From Candidatus Saccharimonadota bacterium (lineage in GTDB: Bacteria; Patescibacteriota; Saccharimonadia; Saccharimonadales; Saccharimonadaceae): DNA of 64,000 nt. The position numbers and the translations under genes are program-made. Positions 36,899 to 48,600 of this stretch are shown piece after piece; position 1 is the stretch's first letter, and each line of letters opens with the position of its first letter. The notes below the pieces were generated by a model, which was not told the origin of the DNA, searched no databases, and was given only the letters and a program-made list of their open reading frames with translations. The stretch spans positions 113,422 to 177,421 of the forward strand of contig JAQGHA010000010.1 in the NCBI GenBank assembly GCA_028289065.1. The letters are read 5' to 3'.

Positions 36899-37105
36899 TT
36901 AGAGTTTAATAACCCAAATCAACACAGCGGCGGCTACTGCGGCCAGGACAAAGAACAGTCCTAAACCTACAGGTGAACCCCAGCTAAACCATGAACCCCA
37001 AGCTCGCCAGTGACTCCAGTGGGCTTTGGAAAGTTCCTGCCACTCGGCGTACTGTTGCTTAGCTTCTTGGTCTCGCTTTAGCTTTTTTTCTTCGCGATCA
37101 ACCAT
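36899..37105 (-). CDS. Small single-TM protein, unknown
   Basis: Charged N-terminus, C-terminal TM; SD AAGGAG. Confidence 0.6.
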   Translation of the reverse strand: MVDREEKKLKRDQEAKQQYAEWQELSKAHWSHWRAWGSWFSWGSPVGLGLFFVLAAVAAAVLIWVIKL

Positions 37106-37239
37106 AGTGATCTCCTTGTTAAATTATCGACCTGCCGTTGTTCGATAGAATACCGCAAATCTGTGAATGTCGTTGGCAGGCGACCAGACCGCTAGGCGGA
37201 TTTATTTCAAAGCTATAATAGCATATTCATTTAAGGCTG

Positions 37240-37932
37240 TTAATGAGCTTCGGAAACAGCAAGCTTTTTACGGAACCGGTTTGATAAACCTTTAGCTATA
37301 ACCGTGACAATAAGTACCCAGGCAATACTCACACTCCAGCCCGCCAGCACATCGGTAGGGTAGTGAACGCCCATGTAGAGCCTTGAAAGCCCAATAAGGA
37401 TAATGGTACTAGCGCCAGCAATAATCGCTGTTAATCGCCATTTTGTATTCCACAATATCACTATTAGACATAACACTAAGGCGCAGCTCACCATGGCATG
37501 GCCACTTGGAAAAGAGTAGCCCGTTTCAGTAATAGCAGACTGCCAGAAGGCCGGGCGATCGCGATGGAAGATAAGCTTCAACAGGAAGTTTGCTAAGGCC
37601 GCACCACCAACCCCGAACAGAACAATCAAAGCGTTCAATCGTTGTTTACGATATATAATATAAGCCAATATCAGTATTGTTATCGGCAATATACTTTCGA
37701 CGTTTCCAATAGTAGTAATAAACAAGAAAAATCCATCTAAAAACGGTGTCGATAAAGAATGGATGTAATTTAATAAGACTATTTCGATATGGATTGGTTC
37801 GTTTTCCAGCACTTCGTCGGCCAGCTTAACGAAGACTATGATTGGAGTCCAAAAGAGTACAAAAGCTAACCCAAGCCGAATTGCCTTGCGGCCTTTAAAT
37901 ATATTGAGAAAACGTTTCATGTTGTTATTCAT
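37240..37932 (-). CDS. PAP2-family phosphatase
   Basis: KLIFHRDRPAF, YSFPSGHAM, SRLYMGVHYPTDVLAGW. Confidence 0.9.
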   Translation of the reverse strand: MNNNMKRFLNIFKGRKAIRLGLAFVLFWTPIIVFVKLADEVLENEPIHIEIVLLNYIHSLSTPFLDGFFLFITTIGNVESILPITILILAYIIYRKQRLNALIVLFGVGGAALANFLLKLIFHRDRPAFWQSAITETGYSFPSGHAMVSCALVLCLIVILWNTKWRLTAIIAGASTIILIGLSRLYMGVHYPTDVLAGWSVSIAWVLIVTVIAKGLSNRFRKKLAVSEAH

Positions 37933-38023
37933 TAATACTCAGTATACGCTGTGAGATACCTCACAGCTGCATTGTTTTTTAATTGTTATTATTTTTAAGT
38001 AATTAATGAACAAGGAGAAATAT

Positions 38024-38701
38024 ATGGAATCTAACACATCCAAAGCTGGCATTATTGTCGCTGCTATTGTAGCGCTCGCAATCGGTGCTTTTGGTGGTTA
38101 CATGATCGGCAATAATATGAACGACATGAACACCAACGAATCATCATCAAATCAACAGTCAGTCAAACAAGCTGACTTACGCGTAGCATTAAATAACGCT
38201 CTGCGTGAGCACGTGACTTCTAGCCTGGTTGTAGCGCGTAATATCGTAGATAATGCACCTACAGCAAAAATAGAAGGCGCCAAGGCCGCTCAAACCGCTA
38301 ATGCCGTTGCCATCGCAACTGCCGTGGGTGATATTTACGGTGAAGATGCTCAAACGGCTATTACTACACCATTCGTAGAACACATTGCTCAATCAAATAA
38401 CTACGCTCAAGCTGTCGCAAATGGTGACACTATGGCACAAGCGACTTCACTTTCAGCCCTTCGCGCCGAACTGCGTAAAGTAGCGACTGTCTTCAACAGT
38501 GTTATCCCTAGCGTACCAACTGACACACTTTATGACGCATTAAGCGCTCACGAAGACTTGCTTAACCAAGCAGCAGTTGAATATAAGGCAGGTAACTTTG
38601 AAAAAGCCTACAACTTAGAGAATGAAGCCCTTGTGCAAATCTCTGGCGGTGCTGAAGCACTTACAACCGGTATCGTTAAGTCAAAACCTGACATGTTCTA
38701 A
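38024..38701 (+). CDS. Membrane-anchored alpha-helical protein, unknown
   Basis: N-terminal TM GIIVAAIVALAIGAFGGYMIG; SD AAGGAG. Confidence 0.65.
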   Translation: MESNTSKAGIIVAAIVALAIGAFGGYMIGNNMNDMNTNESSSNQQSVKQADLRVALNNALREHVTSSLVVARNIVDNAPTAKIEGAKAAQTANAVAIATAVGDIYGEDAQTAITTPFVEHIAQSNNYAQAVANGDTMAQATSLSALRAELRKVATVFNSVIPSVPTDTLYDALSAHEDLLNQAAVEYKAGNFEKAYNLENEALVQISGGAEALTTGIVKSKPDMF

Positions 38702-38862
38702 TAGAACAAATTCTAATAAATATACCCATCGTTTGGTGGGTATATTTTATTTGATGAAAATTAAGCTGAGGAAGTACTTAGGAAGTAGGTTTTAACCACA
38801 ACCTCTACACCTTGTATAAGGGGTGAATAATTGGTAAAATAAAGGCAATACATTGGGGGTAT

Positions 38863-39561
38863 ATGATCGGAAATAATTTACGAGGAAACGTAGTTTCCCG
38901 GGCTATGCGAGTGCCCTTAGTAAAATGGGTGAAGGAACATAAAGGTAACAGTATCGCTATAAGCGGTATTATCTTGCTAATTATCATTGGGATAGTTGTA
39001 CTATTTGCTGTAACCCATGAAAAAACCGCTGAAGTAAAACTTACGCAAGTTGGGCTAGACTACCAACAAAAGCTACCTGAACTGAAAAAATCCGTCGATA
39101 AGACACCTAACGATGCTACTGCCCGTAAAAACTATGGCGTTGCTTTATATGCTACTGGCGACTTGGAAGGTGCCAAGAAACAATACGGACAAGCTGCCAA
39201 GCTTAATAATAAAGACGCTGTTATTCTTAATAACCTCGGTAATATTTATCGTGACTTAGGTAATGTCGATAAAGCGATTGATACATACAATAAATCGATT
39301 CAGCTTAATCCCAAATCGCTCAATACATATGCCAATTTAGCTAACATACAGATGTATAGCGAAAATAAACCTCAAGATGCTATTGACACTTATAATCGCG
39401 GGCTCTCCGAATTACCTAATAATACGCAACTTGAGTTGTTATTAGCCATTGCCTATGAACACGCGGGCGATGTATCGAATGCTAAGAAAACTTACAATGC
39501 CATATTGTCACATGATGCGAACAATAGTGCATCGAAGTTAGCGCTTGAACGATTACGCTAG
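38863..39561 (+). CDS. Membrane-anchored TPR protein
   Basis: ATARKNYGVALYATGDLEGAKKQYGQAAKLNNKDAVILNNLGNIYRDLGNVDKAIDTYNKSIQLNP. Confidence 0.85.
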   Translation: MIGNNLRGNVVSRAMRVPLVKWVKEHKGNSIAISGIILLIIIGIVVLFAVTHEKTAEVKLTQVGLDYQQKLPELKKSVDKTPNDATARKNYGVALYATGDLEGAKKQYGQAAKLNNKDAVILNNLGNIYRDLGNVDKAIDTYNKSIQLNPKSLNTYANLANIQMYSENKPQDAIDTYNRGLSELPNNTQLELLLAIAYEHAGDVSNAKKTYNAILSHDANNSASKLALERLR

Positions 39562-39615
39562 CTGGCGACGACTCAGATAAGCATTCAATAAACACAACTA
39601 TAAGATAGGTAAAGG

Positions 39616-42600
39616 GTGATAGAAAATATAAAATACGGATATACGAAGAGGGTAAAGAACGCAGTTGTTTCTGTATTTTTATTCGTACTTAGCGTACTGG
39701 CCGTAACTGTATTTATTGACCCAGTACAAGCACTGGCTGCACCAGTTGTAACAAGTGTTGCACCGTCATCAGTGAGTCCAAATGGTGGTGACAGTATTAC
39801 CATCACTGGAAGTGATTTCGTTGATGGCGCCTTGGTGTACTTTGATAATATCCCAGCATCGTCCGTTACTTTCATCAGTCCCGAAACGCTGACTGCGGTA
39901 ACTCCGGCGAATAATACGGGAGTTAAAGATGTAACTGTTATAAATCCGGACACATCAGAAAATACATTAGTTAATAGCCTTACGTACACTGAATCAACCA
40001 TGACAGTTACTAGCATTGCGCCTACATCGGGTACGGTATTAGGAGATGACGATGTACTCATTTCCGGATCGAATTTTAGCCCTGGCGTCGCCGAAATTAC
40101 CAAAGTTAGCACCGGTGGAGCATTTTCTTGTGGAATTTATAACAATGAGGCGTACTGCTGGGGTGATAACAGTTTCGGTCAACTAGGTAATAATTCGAAG
40201 ACCCAATCCAGAGTACCAACACCCGTAGATACCTCTGGCGTGCTTGCCGGCAAAACAATCACTTCAATAAGCGCCGGTGATTACCGCGCTTGTTTGGTGA
40301 CGTCCGATAACCTTGCCTATTGTTGGGGATACGGTGATAACGGTGAATTAGGCAATGGGGGATACACTGCATCTCTTGTACCTGTCAAAGTACTATTGAC
40401 CGGTGCCCTTGAGGGCAAAACAGTAAAATCAATCTCAACTGGCCTCTTTCATACCTGTGTTGTTGCCTCTGATGACAAAGCCTATTGCTGGGGGAGTAAT
40501 AGCAGTGGCCAATTAGGTAACAATTCGACAGTCACGGCCCGCGTGCCGGTAGCAGTCAGTACAGCCGGTGTGTTAGCTAATAAAAATATTGCATCAATTG
40601 AAGCCGGTGGTCTTATTACCTGTGCCGTCACTACCGATGGTCAGGCGTCTTGTTGGGGTGCAAACTATTACGGCCAACTAGGTAACGGTGGAGTAAACCA
40701 ATCAAACACTCCAAAAGCAATTTATATGTTCGGTGTTTTATCGAATAAAACTATTACATCAATAAGCAGTACGAACGATCATACATGTTTAATTGCATCT
40801 GATGCGCAGGTATATTGTTGGGGTGGACCAAATGACTATGGACAATATGGAACCGGCGCCACTGGAACACAATCTGAAATTCCAGTAGCGACATATACTG
40901 GCGGGGAGATAGCGGGAAAAACCATAGTCGCTATTAGTACTGGTGCATACCATACATGTGCGCTTGATTCTGACAGTAAAGCATATTGTTGGGGTCGAAA
41001 CGAGTCAGGTCAACTTGGCATTGGGTCAAATTCAACTGCAACCCGTCCTGCAGCTGTTATTGCATCGGGCGCCTTGGCTCATAGAAAGATAACATCCATC
41101 AGTACTGGTACGGTACAAACATGCGTAAGTACCAACGATGGAGCGGCTATTTGTTGGGGTGTTAATATTCAAGGTCAGCTAGGTAATGGCTCAACAACCG
41201 CTTCCAACACGCCAGTTCAAGTAGCCAACGCGGCTATAAAAAATATAGATGTGACATTTGGCGGAATTGCTGCAACCAACGTGCAAATAGTATCTTCAAC
41301 TTCATTAAGCGCCAAGACACCTGCTCAATCTGCCGGCGCAAAAGATGTTGCGGTATCTCGTTATGATAGCGAAGTTGTCACGCTTCCGAATGCGTATACC
41401 TACATTGCAAACTCTTCTATAACGTCGGTCTCTCCAGCCAATGCGCCGAAAACAGGTGGCGACACAATTACAATTACCGGTACGGGCTTTGATGCAAATA
41501 CAAAAGTGAAATTGGCTGGAAATTATATCGATACCGTAACGTATATTGATGAAACCACGTTAACATTTATTACACCTGCAGCCGCTTCAGCTGGGCCGGT
41601 TGATGTATCGATTGAGGATACATCTGGGGCAACATCTACACTTACCGATGCATTTACGTACACCATACCGGATCCTGTGCTTGTATCAGTTTCACCGGCA
41701 GTGGGGCCTATGAATGGCGGCACTTCGATTACTATTAATGGTACTGGTTTTGATGCAAACCCAGATGGAGCCACATGGTATCAGGTACATATTGGCGACA
41801 TTTTAGCTACAGATGTAACATACGTAAACGATACGACACTGACTGCATCCACGCCGGCGGGCACCATTGGAATGAACGATGTTTCGGTCTCAAGCATATA
41901 TACGAATACCGTAACGCTGGCAGAAAGCTATACATATATAGCTCAGTCATATGCGTTTACGAATACCGCCTTAAACTTATCAAAGGATGAAATAGGTACG
42001 TTAGTTATTACCGCCCGTAATGGAAGCAATGCGCCCGTGACATCAACCGTACCTACCACAGTGACACTGGCGACAACGTCGGCTGGAGGTGCTTTTGCGC
42101 GCAACCTCAGCGAAGATATTACTAGTCGCTGGAGTTATACAACGGTTATTATTCCTGCCGGGCAATCGTCGGTGAATGTGTATTACAAAGATACAGCCAT
42201 AGGCACCCCAACAATTACGGGTACAGTCGAAGGTGTTGCATCGTTTACTCAACTTGCAACCATTAGCTCGCCATTTAGGTTTGTCGTTAATGGTGTCAGT
42301 GACCCAATTAAAGCCGGTGTGCCGAGCTCAGTTACTATTCGAGTTACCGATAAAAATGGCGTCCAACGTAATGATTACACCGGCACTATTGTGTTTAGTT
42401 CAGATGATCCACTCGCAACCTTACCGCTCAGTTATACGATGAAGCCAACTGATTATGGTATAAAGACGTTCACTAATGGTGTAACGATGGGAAGCGTTGG
42501 CGAATTCTGCGTTACAGCAGCCGATTCAGTTGATAGTGCGCTTGTAACGGGCCAACAGTGTAGCATTACTGTTCAATCGGCTACCGTTGGTACTATTTCA

Positions 42601-45600
42601 AAATTAGCTATTATCACCCCAGAACAACATATTACCGCTGGGAATTACAGTTCACCAATCACCATCCAAACTCAAAATGACTCAGGTGTAAGCGTTCCAG
42701 TCGCCAGCCAACAACACATCTATCTTTATTCGCCCTCAACCAGCGCCGAATTTAGCAATGACGGTGTAACTTGGTCGGGTACAATGCCTTTTGATACAAC
42801 TATTGAAACCGGCACCTCGTCAACAAATGTATATTTCCGGGATTCAGTTGCCCATACAACAACTATTAAGGCGAGCGATAATTCATCTGAAGCAACTGGA
42901 GCTGACTTTGGTTGGTTGAATGCTAACCAATCAATAACAACCGGTTTATCGCCACCAACCAAACTACGCGTTACTGGATTACAAGCCATGCTAAGCGGTC
43001 AAAAATCCTCCTATATGGTTGAATTAATAGACGACGCAGGCAATCTTGTTAGTACAGACTCCGATATTACCATTCGCGTAGATGGAGACACCCTGACCTC
43101 TCGCTTTTATAACCCAGCCACCAACCCAACCAGGACAGCCGGACCAACAGAATTTATTATCCCAACCGGCTTAAGTGGTGTAACTATTGGCTTTAGTGAT
43201 ACAACCCTAAGCTCCGGTACTGACTTCACTCGTCTTACATTTATTGATGGTCGTCCTCAAACCGATGCCATCCGATTACAAGACGCCACAAAAGACGTAC
43301 AGATTGTAGCGGCTCTACCAACCCAAATTAGTCTTAATGCCGAACTTACGACCATGGAAGCCGGCAACTCAACTGCAGTAGATATTCAATTACTTGACGA
43401 TGACGACCAAATTGCTCCTGCCGTTGAAACGACCGTTATCAACTTAGGTAGTTCTACCGGAAGCGGTCGTTACTCGCTGACCCAAACACCATTGACACCC
43501 ATATCATCGATCACTTTAGAGCAAGGTCAAACTACAAAACGCATATATTTCCAAGATACTGTTGCTGGAACGAGTACGTTAAGTGCCAGTCGAGCCAACA
43601 TGACGTCACAATCGGATAGTATTGAAATTACTACTTCCAATACCACGCGATTTGGTATTACTCCATTCAGTTCAACGACAACGGTTAACAATAGCTCTGA
43701 AGCCTTCACTATTACGAGTTATGACGTTTTTGGCAATATCGTCGTTCAAGATGCAGCACTGAACGTATACCTATACAGTGACCAGCCATCAACCGGCTTT
43801 TCAAACTCGCCAGCCGGCCCATGGAATGTAAGCTCGACTACAATCCCTGCTGGGCAATCATCGGTACAATTTTATGCAAAAGATTCGTCATTTTATGACA
43901 ACCCATTACAATTAACCGTCAGCGATAAATCTAGTTTAGATACCCCAGATACCGATATTGCCAATGCAACTGCCTCGCTATCAATAACCAGCCAACCCAT
44001 TTCCAGTATTGCCATCACATCAACTCCACAAACCGTTATTGCGGGTACTGTAGCTAATAAAATTGATGTCGAATTACGCGAAAGCAACGGCACACCAGCC
44101 TTACAAGACGGTACTGCGCGTGTAAATATCTCCATTTCTAATGGTAAATTTATAGCCACCAATGACGCTTCAGCCGTCACGATTAACAGTGTAGCCATAC
44201 CACGCGGTACGGCCACAGCATCGTTTTATTATTACAGCGAAAAGGCGGGGACATACACTATTAACGCCACAGTTACCGGAACCGCTACGACAACTACGCA
44301 GGCTATAACGGTTGATGCTGCCGCACCATCAAAGGTCATATACGAATTAGGGACACCACCAACCACTCCGAATGTAGCAACCAATGCGATTAAAGCCGTT
44401 ATTCGTGACCCGTTTAATAACAATGCTCATTTCAATAACGATAAAACCCTCACCTTAGCATCAACATGTACAACTGGATCATTCTCGTTAAGCAATACTA
44501 ATTGGCAAGGCATATCATCAATAAATATTACCGCCGGTGTCAGCGATGCGACCTATTACTATAAAGACAGTAACCCGGGTACGTGTACGCTCACTTCATC
44601 AATTAGTGGTATTACAACCGCCAGCCAGCAGGTGACAATAAATAGTTTTGCGGTGCAAAGTTTAGTCTTTTCAACGACCGCTCAAACTATAAAAGCTGGT
44701 GAGAAGACAGGTGTTATTACCGTTGAACTTCGTAAAGCCGATGGATCACCGGCATATCAAAATGGTTCAACCCAATTACAACTACAAGCAGACAGCGGCC
44801 AGTTCTTCGCTAACTCAGGTGATACGCAAACCGTCAGTACGATTACTATTGCTGCTGACCAAGCATCAGCCTCATTCTACTATTCTGGCACCTTATCCGG
44901 CACACGGACTATTACCGCTAGTATAGCGGGTGCGCCTAACTCGGTATCGCAACAAGTTACTATTACACCAGAACAAGCGTCTCAACTTAGCTTTACCACC
45001 CAACCGCAAACTGTTCCCGAAGGGTCGCCATCGGCTATAGTGCACGTAGCAATTCAGGACATGTATGGTAATAGTACACAAATTACCTCTAATAAGGTAT
45101 TGAACCTTACTTCAACTTGTATCAGCGGTACTTTCTCGGAAGACGATGTTGATTGGCAACCAGTCGCGAGTATTGCATTACCAAGTGGCAGCACTGACGC
45201 GAGTTTCTTTTACCGTTCGATGATTCAGGGAAGCTGTAGTTTAACGGTGAGTGCGAATGGGCTGCAATCTGCTAGTCAAAATATGACAATTTCTGATAGC
45301 AATTTCCCGGTGAGAATTGGTTTAAGTGTGCCGAGTGAAGAAGTAATAAAAGGTGAGACGCGCAATATTCTCATTTCATTATTAGATCAAAATGGTGATA
45401 TATCAGCAGCGAAGGTACGCACAACCGTATATGTTTCGACATCGTCGGACGGAGTATTTAATAACGCCAGCGTCGTCATTAATCCGGGAAGTTCAACGGC
45501 AACAGTTACGTATAAAAATAACATCTCTGACCAGGTGACTATTTATGCTCGCGACCAAGTGGGAGCTACAGACAGTGTAGGAAGCTTAGCAGATACCAGC

Positions 45601-48600
45601 GCTACCCTGACATACATTGAAGGCGCACCGTCGTCGGTTAAAATTCAAGCTCCTTCAACCGCCCCAGTAGGTGCGTCGACTGCTATAACAACATCATTAT
45701 TAAATACATACGGTTTACCCGTTTCGGCTGCTAGTAACACAATCGTTACATTTAGTTCGACCGATCAAACTGGGTTATTTTATGATGCCAATGGAAACAC
45801 TACTACTCAAATTACTGTTCTTGCCGGTCAGTCGCAAGCTACTATAAAATATCGTCAAACTACCGTTAACGTTGCTACCATCCGAGCGCAATCAACCAAC
45901 CTAACCCAAGCAACTTTGGATATTTCGACTATATCGCAAAACAATATTTCTGAAATTAGGTTCATTACCGGCCCGCAAACACTGGAAGTAGGTGTCGAAG
46001 GGACATTCCGAGTAGGATTATACGATGAATACGGTAACGTAGCCGTATCAAGCGGTGACATTACCTTGTATGCACAGTCAAATAGTACAAGTGTGTTATC
46101 GAACAATGGGCAGTTTACTATACCAGCCGGGCAATCAAATGCGACCTTTACCTATAAACAAAATACGGTTGGCCCGTTCACTATTACGGTGAGTGATTCA
46201 CTGACGGGTACTTCTGGTGCAATAACTACGATTACTCAAAATGGCGAAGCGATTGTGGGTAACCCGAAATCATTCCGTATTACACCAACTAATACCCAAC
46301 TCGAACGCGGCGGGGTCACAAATGCCATTACTGTCGAACTTCTGAATACTAATAATCAGGCGACACCGGCTACTAATGGAGGCCAGGTCGTCAACCTCGG
46401 CGACGTAAATAGTATTGGAAAATATTCATCAACACCTAACGGTAACTTTACCAGCCAGTTAGCGCTCACAGTACTTAATGGACAGACTTCGGCAACCTTT
46501 TATTACCGCAATGATACCAGTGCAGCCGGCACCTATTCAGTAGCAGCGAGTAGTACATTTGGTCAAACGCTTATTACTAAAAATGCGTCTGTCACTTTGG
46601 TTTACGGCGAACCAACTCAGCTGAAATACATTACTCAACCAATTACAGTCGAGGCAAATAGCCCATCGCGTGTGCTAACTATTCAACTGCAAAACCAATA
46701 TGGTAAGGGGGTGCCTGCGAATGGTGACAAAACAGTGTATCTATCAAGTGACTCAAACACTGGCCAATTTGCCAGTTCAAAAGTTGATTGGGGAGTCGAT
46801 AGTATTATTATTCAAAATGGCGCTTCAACGGCTGACTTTTACTACAAGGATACCGAAACGGGCGGACGGACAATTACCGCCAGTGATACATTACCGTTAT
46901 CTCCCGATGTCCTGCTTGCTAACGGGGTACAGCCACTCAGTGTCATCCCATCAACGAATACGCAACGAATTGTTAACAATTTCTTGGTTACTAATATTTC
47001 CGACCCTCAATCACAAGGTACGAATAGCTCGCTGGTTTTAATCGCTCGTGATGTTGATGGCTACATTGTTGAAAATTATAGTGGAACCGTGACATTTACC
47101 AGCAACGACCCACAAGCCGAATTACCGGATGATTATACATTTATTCCAAGTGTCGATAAGGGTGTAAGAGTATTTACCAATCACGTGTCATTTAGTACTG
47201 AGGGCGAAATGGTAGTCACAGCCACCGATACCAATGGCATTAACGGTGAACAGGCCGATATTACCGTCGGCGAGGCAAATACTAACCCAATTACTGCCCT
47301 GGCAATTACTCAGCCATCGTCACCGGTTACGATTGCGCCAAATACTACATCGCCAAACATCACTATTGAACTGCGCGATGCACTTGGTCATTCGACCAAT
47401 GCGGCAACGGGCGGTATGGCAATTCGCTTAACAAGCTCGTCGGCTACAGGCCAATTCGCCACCAGCACTGGCGGCCCATGGCAATCTAGCCTTGTTTTGA
47501 ATATTGCTGAAGGTCAAAGTTATACAAACGTTTATTACCGCGATTCAGCGGTTGGCGATGCAACTATTACTGCCCGTGATTGGAATAATGCGGCAGATAA
47601 TTCAGCTATTAGCAATGCTACTCTCGATGTTCTTGTTCATCGTACGTACGTTGCAGGTCAACAAACCATTCAAACACTTAACGCTTTAGGCCAGTACGAA
47701 ACAAGTGCACAGCTATTCGCACATACTAACGATGGGTCAGTAACAGGTAGAGTTAATAATGTCTTCAATTCACGTAACTTAGTAGATAACCAACCGGTAG
47801 CAGTGGAATGGCGAGTTCAATGGCGACAAGGTGTTAACCTTATCATGTCGGACAGCGCAAGTAATGAAACCGCTTTCACGTTTAATGTTGACCCAATTAA
47901 TACAACGGCTGGGGCTAATAACTTCTATGCGGTCGCCGAAACCACCGAAACCACATTCCAAGATAGTTACAGTGTCGTTAGTAAACAGCTTCAAGCTACT
48001 GTGTCGCCATGGAAAACAAGTATCGCCACTCAAAGCTACGCGCTTAACAGTAAACCGGTGGCTGCGACGGTAAAATTCCAAAATAATAATGCAGCCGCAA
48101 ACCCGGTGATCGTAAACATCTTCTTACTTCCAGCCGATGCTACAAATACAGTAAATGCAGTCAATGTCACTGGATATGCATCGCCCGGCAGCACGCTCGA
48201 ATATAGTATTCCTGCCGGTATTGCATCCTTAGGCGGAACATACAAGCTACTTGCCGTGACCTATGATGCCGATGGCAATACAACCTCACAGGTAGTTTCT
48301 AGCAGCTTTACAGTAATGGAAACTGCACCAATTGTTCCAACCACGCCGGTATCGCCAACTGACCCAACCAGCAATGACCCATCAACGCCTTCAGACACAT
48401 CAACAACTATTCCCGTTACTGAACCCGAAATACCAGTTAAGCCGGTGTCGCCTGAAGCGCCGTCGGCTGGTTCAGGAACAACCCCGACACCAATCGTTGC
48501 AGGTGCTGCCAATGACGCCTTAACAACCGCCGCAATTTTTGCTACCTACGGTACAACGCTGTTTGTTGGAATATTCTTATTCCGTGAATCATATAAAGAA

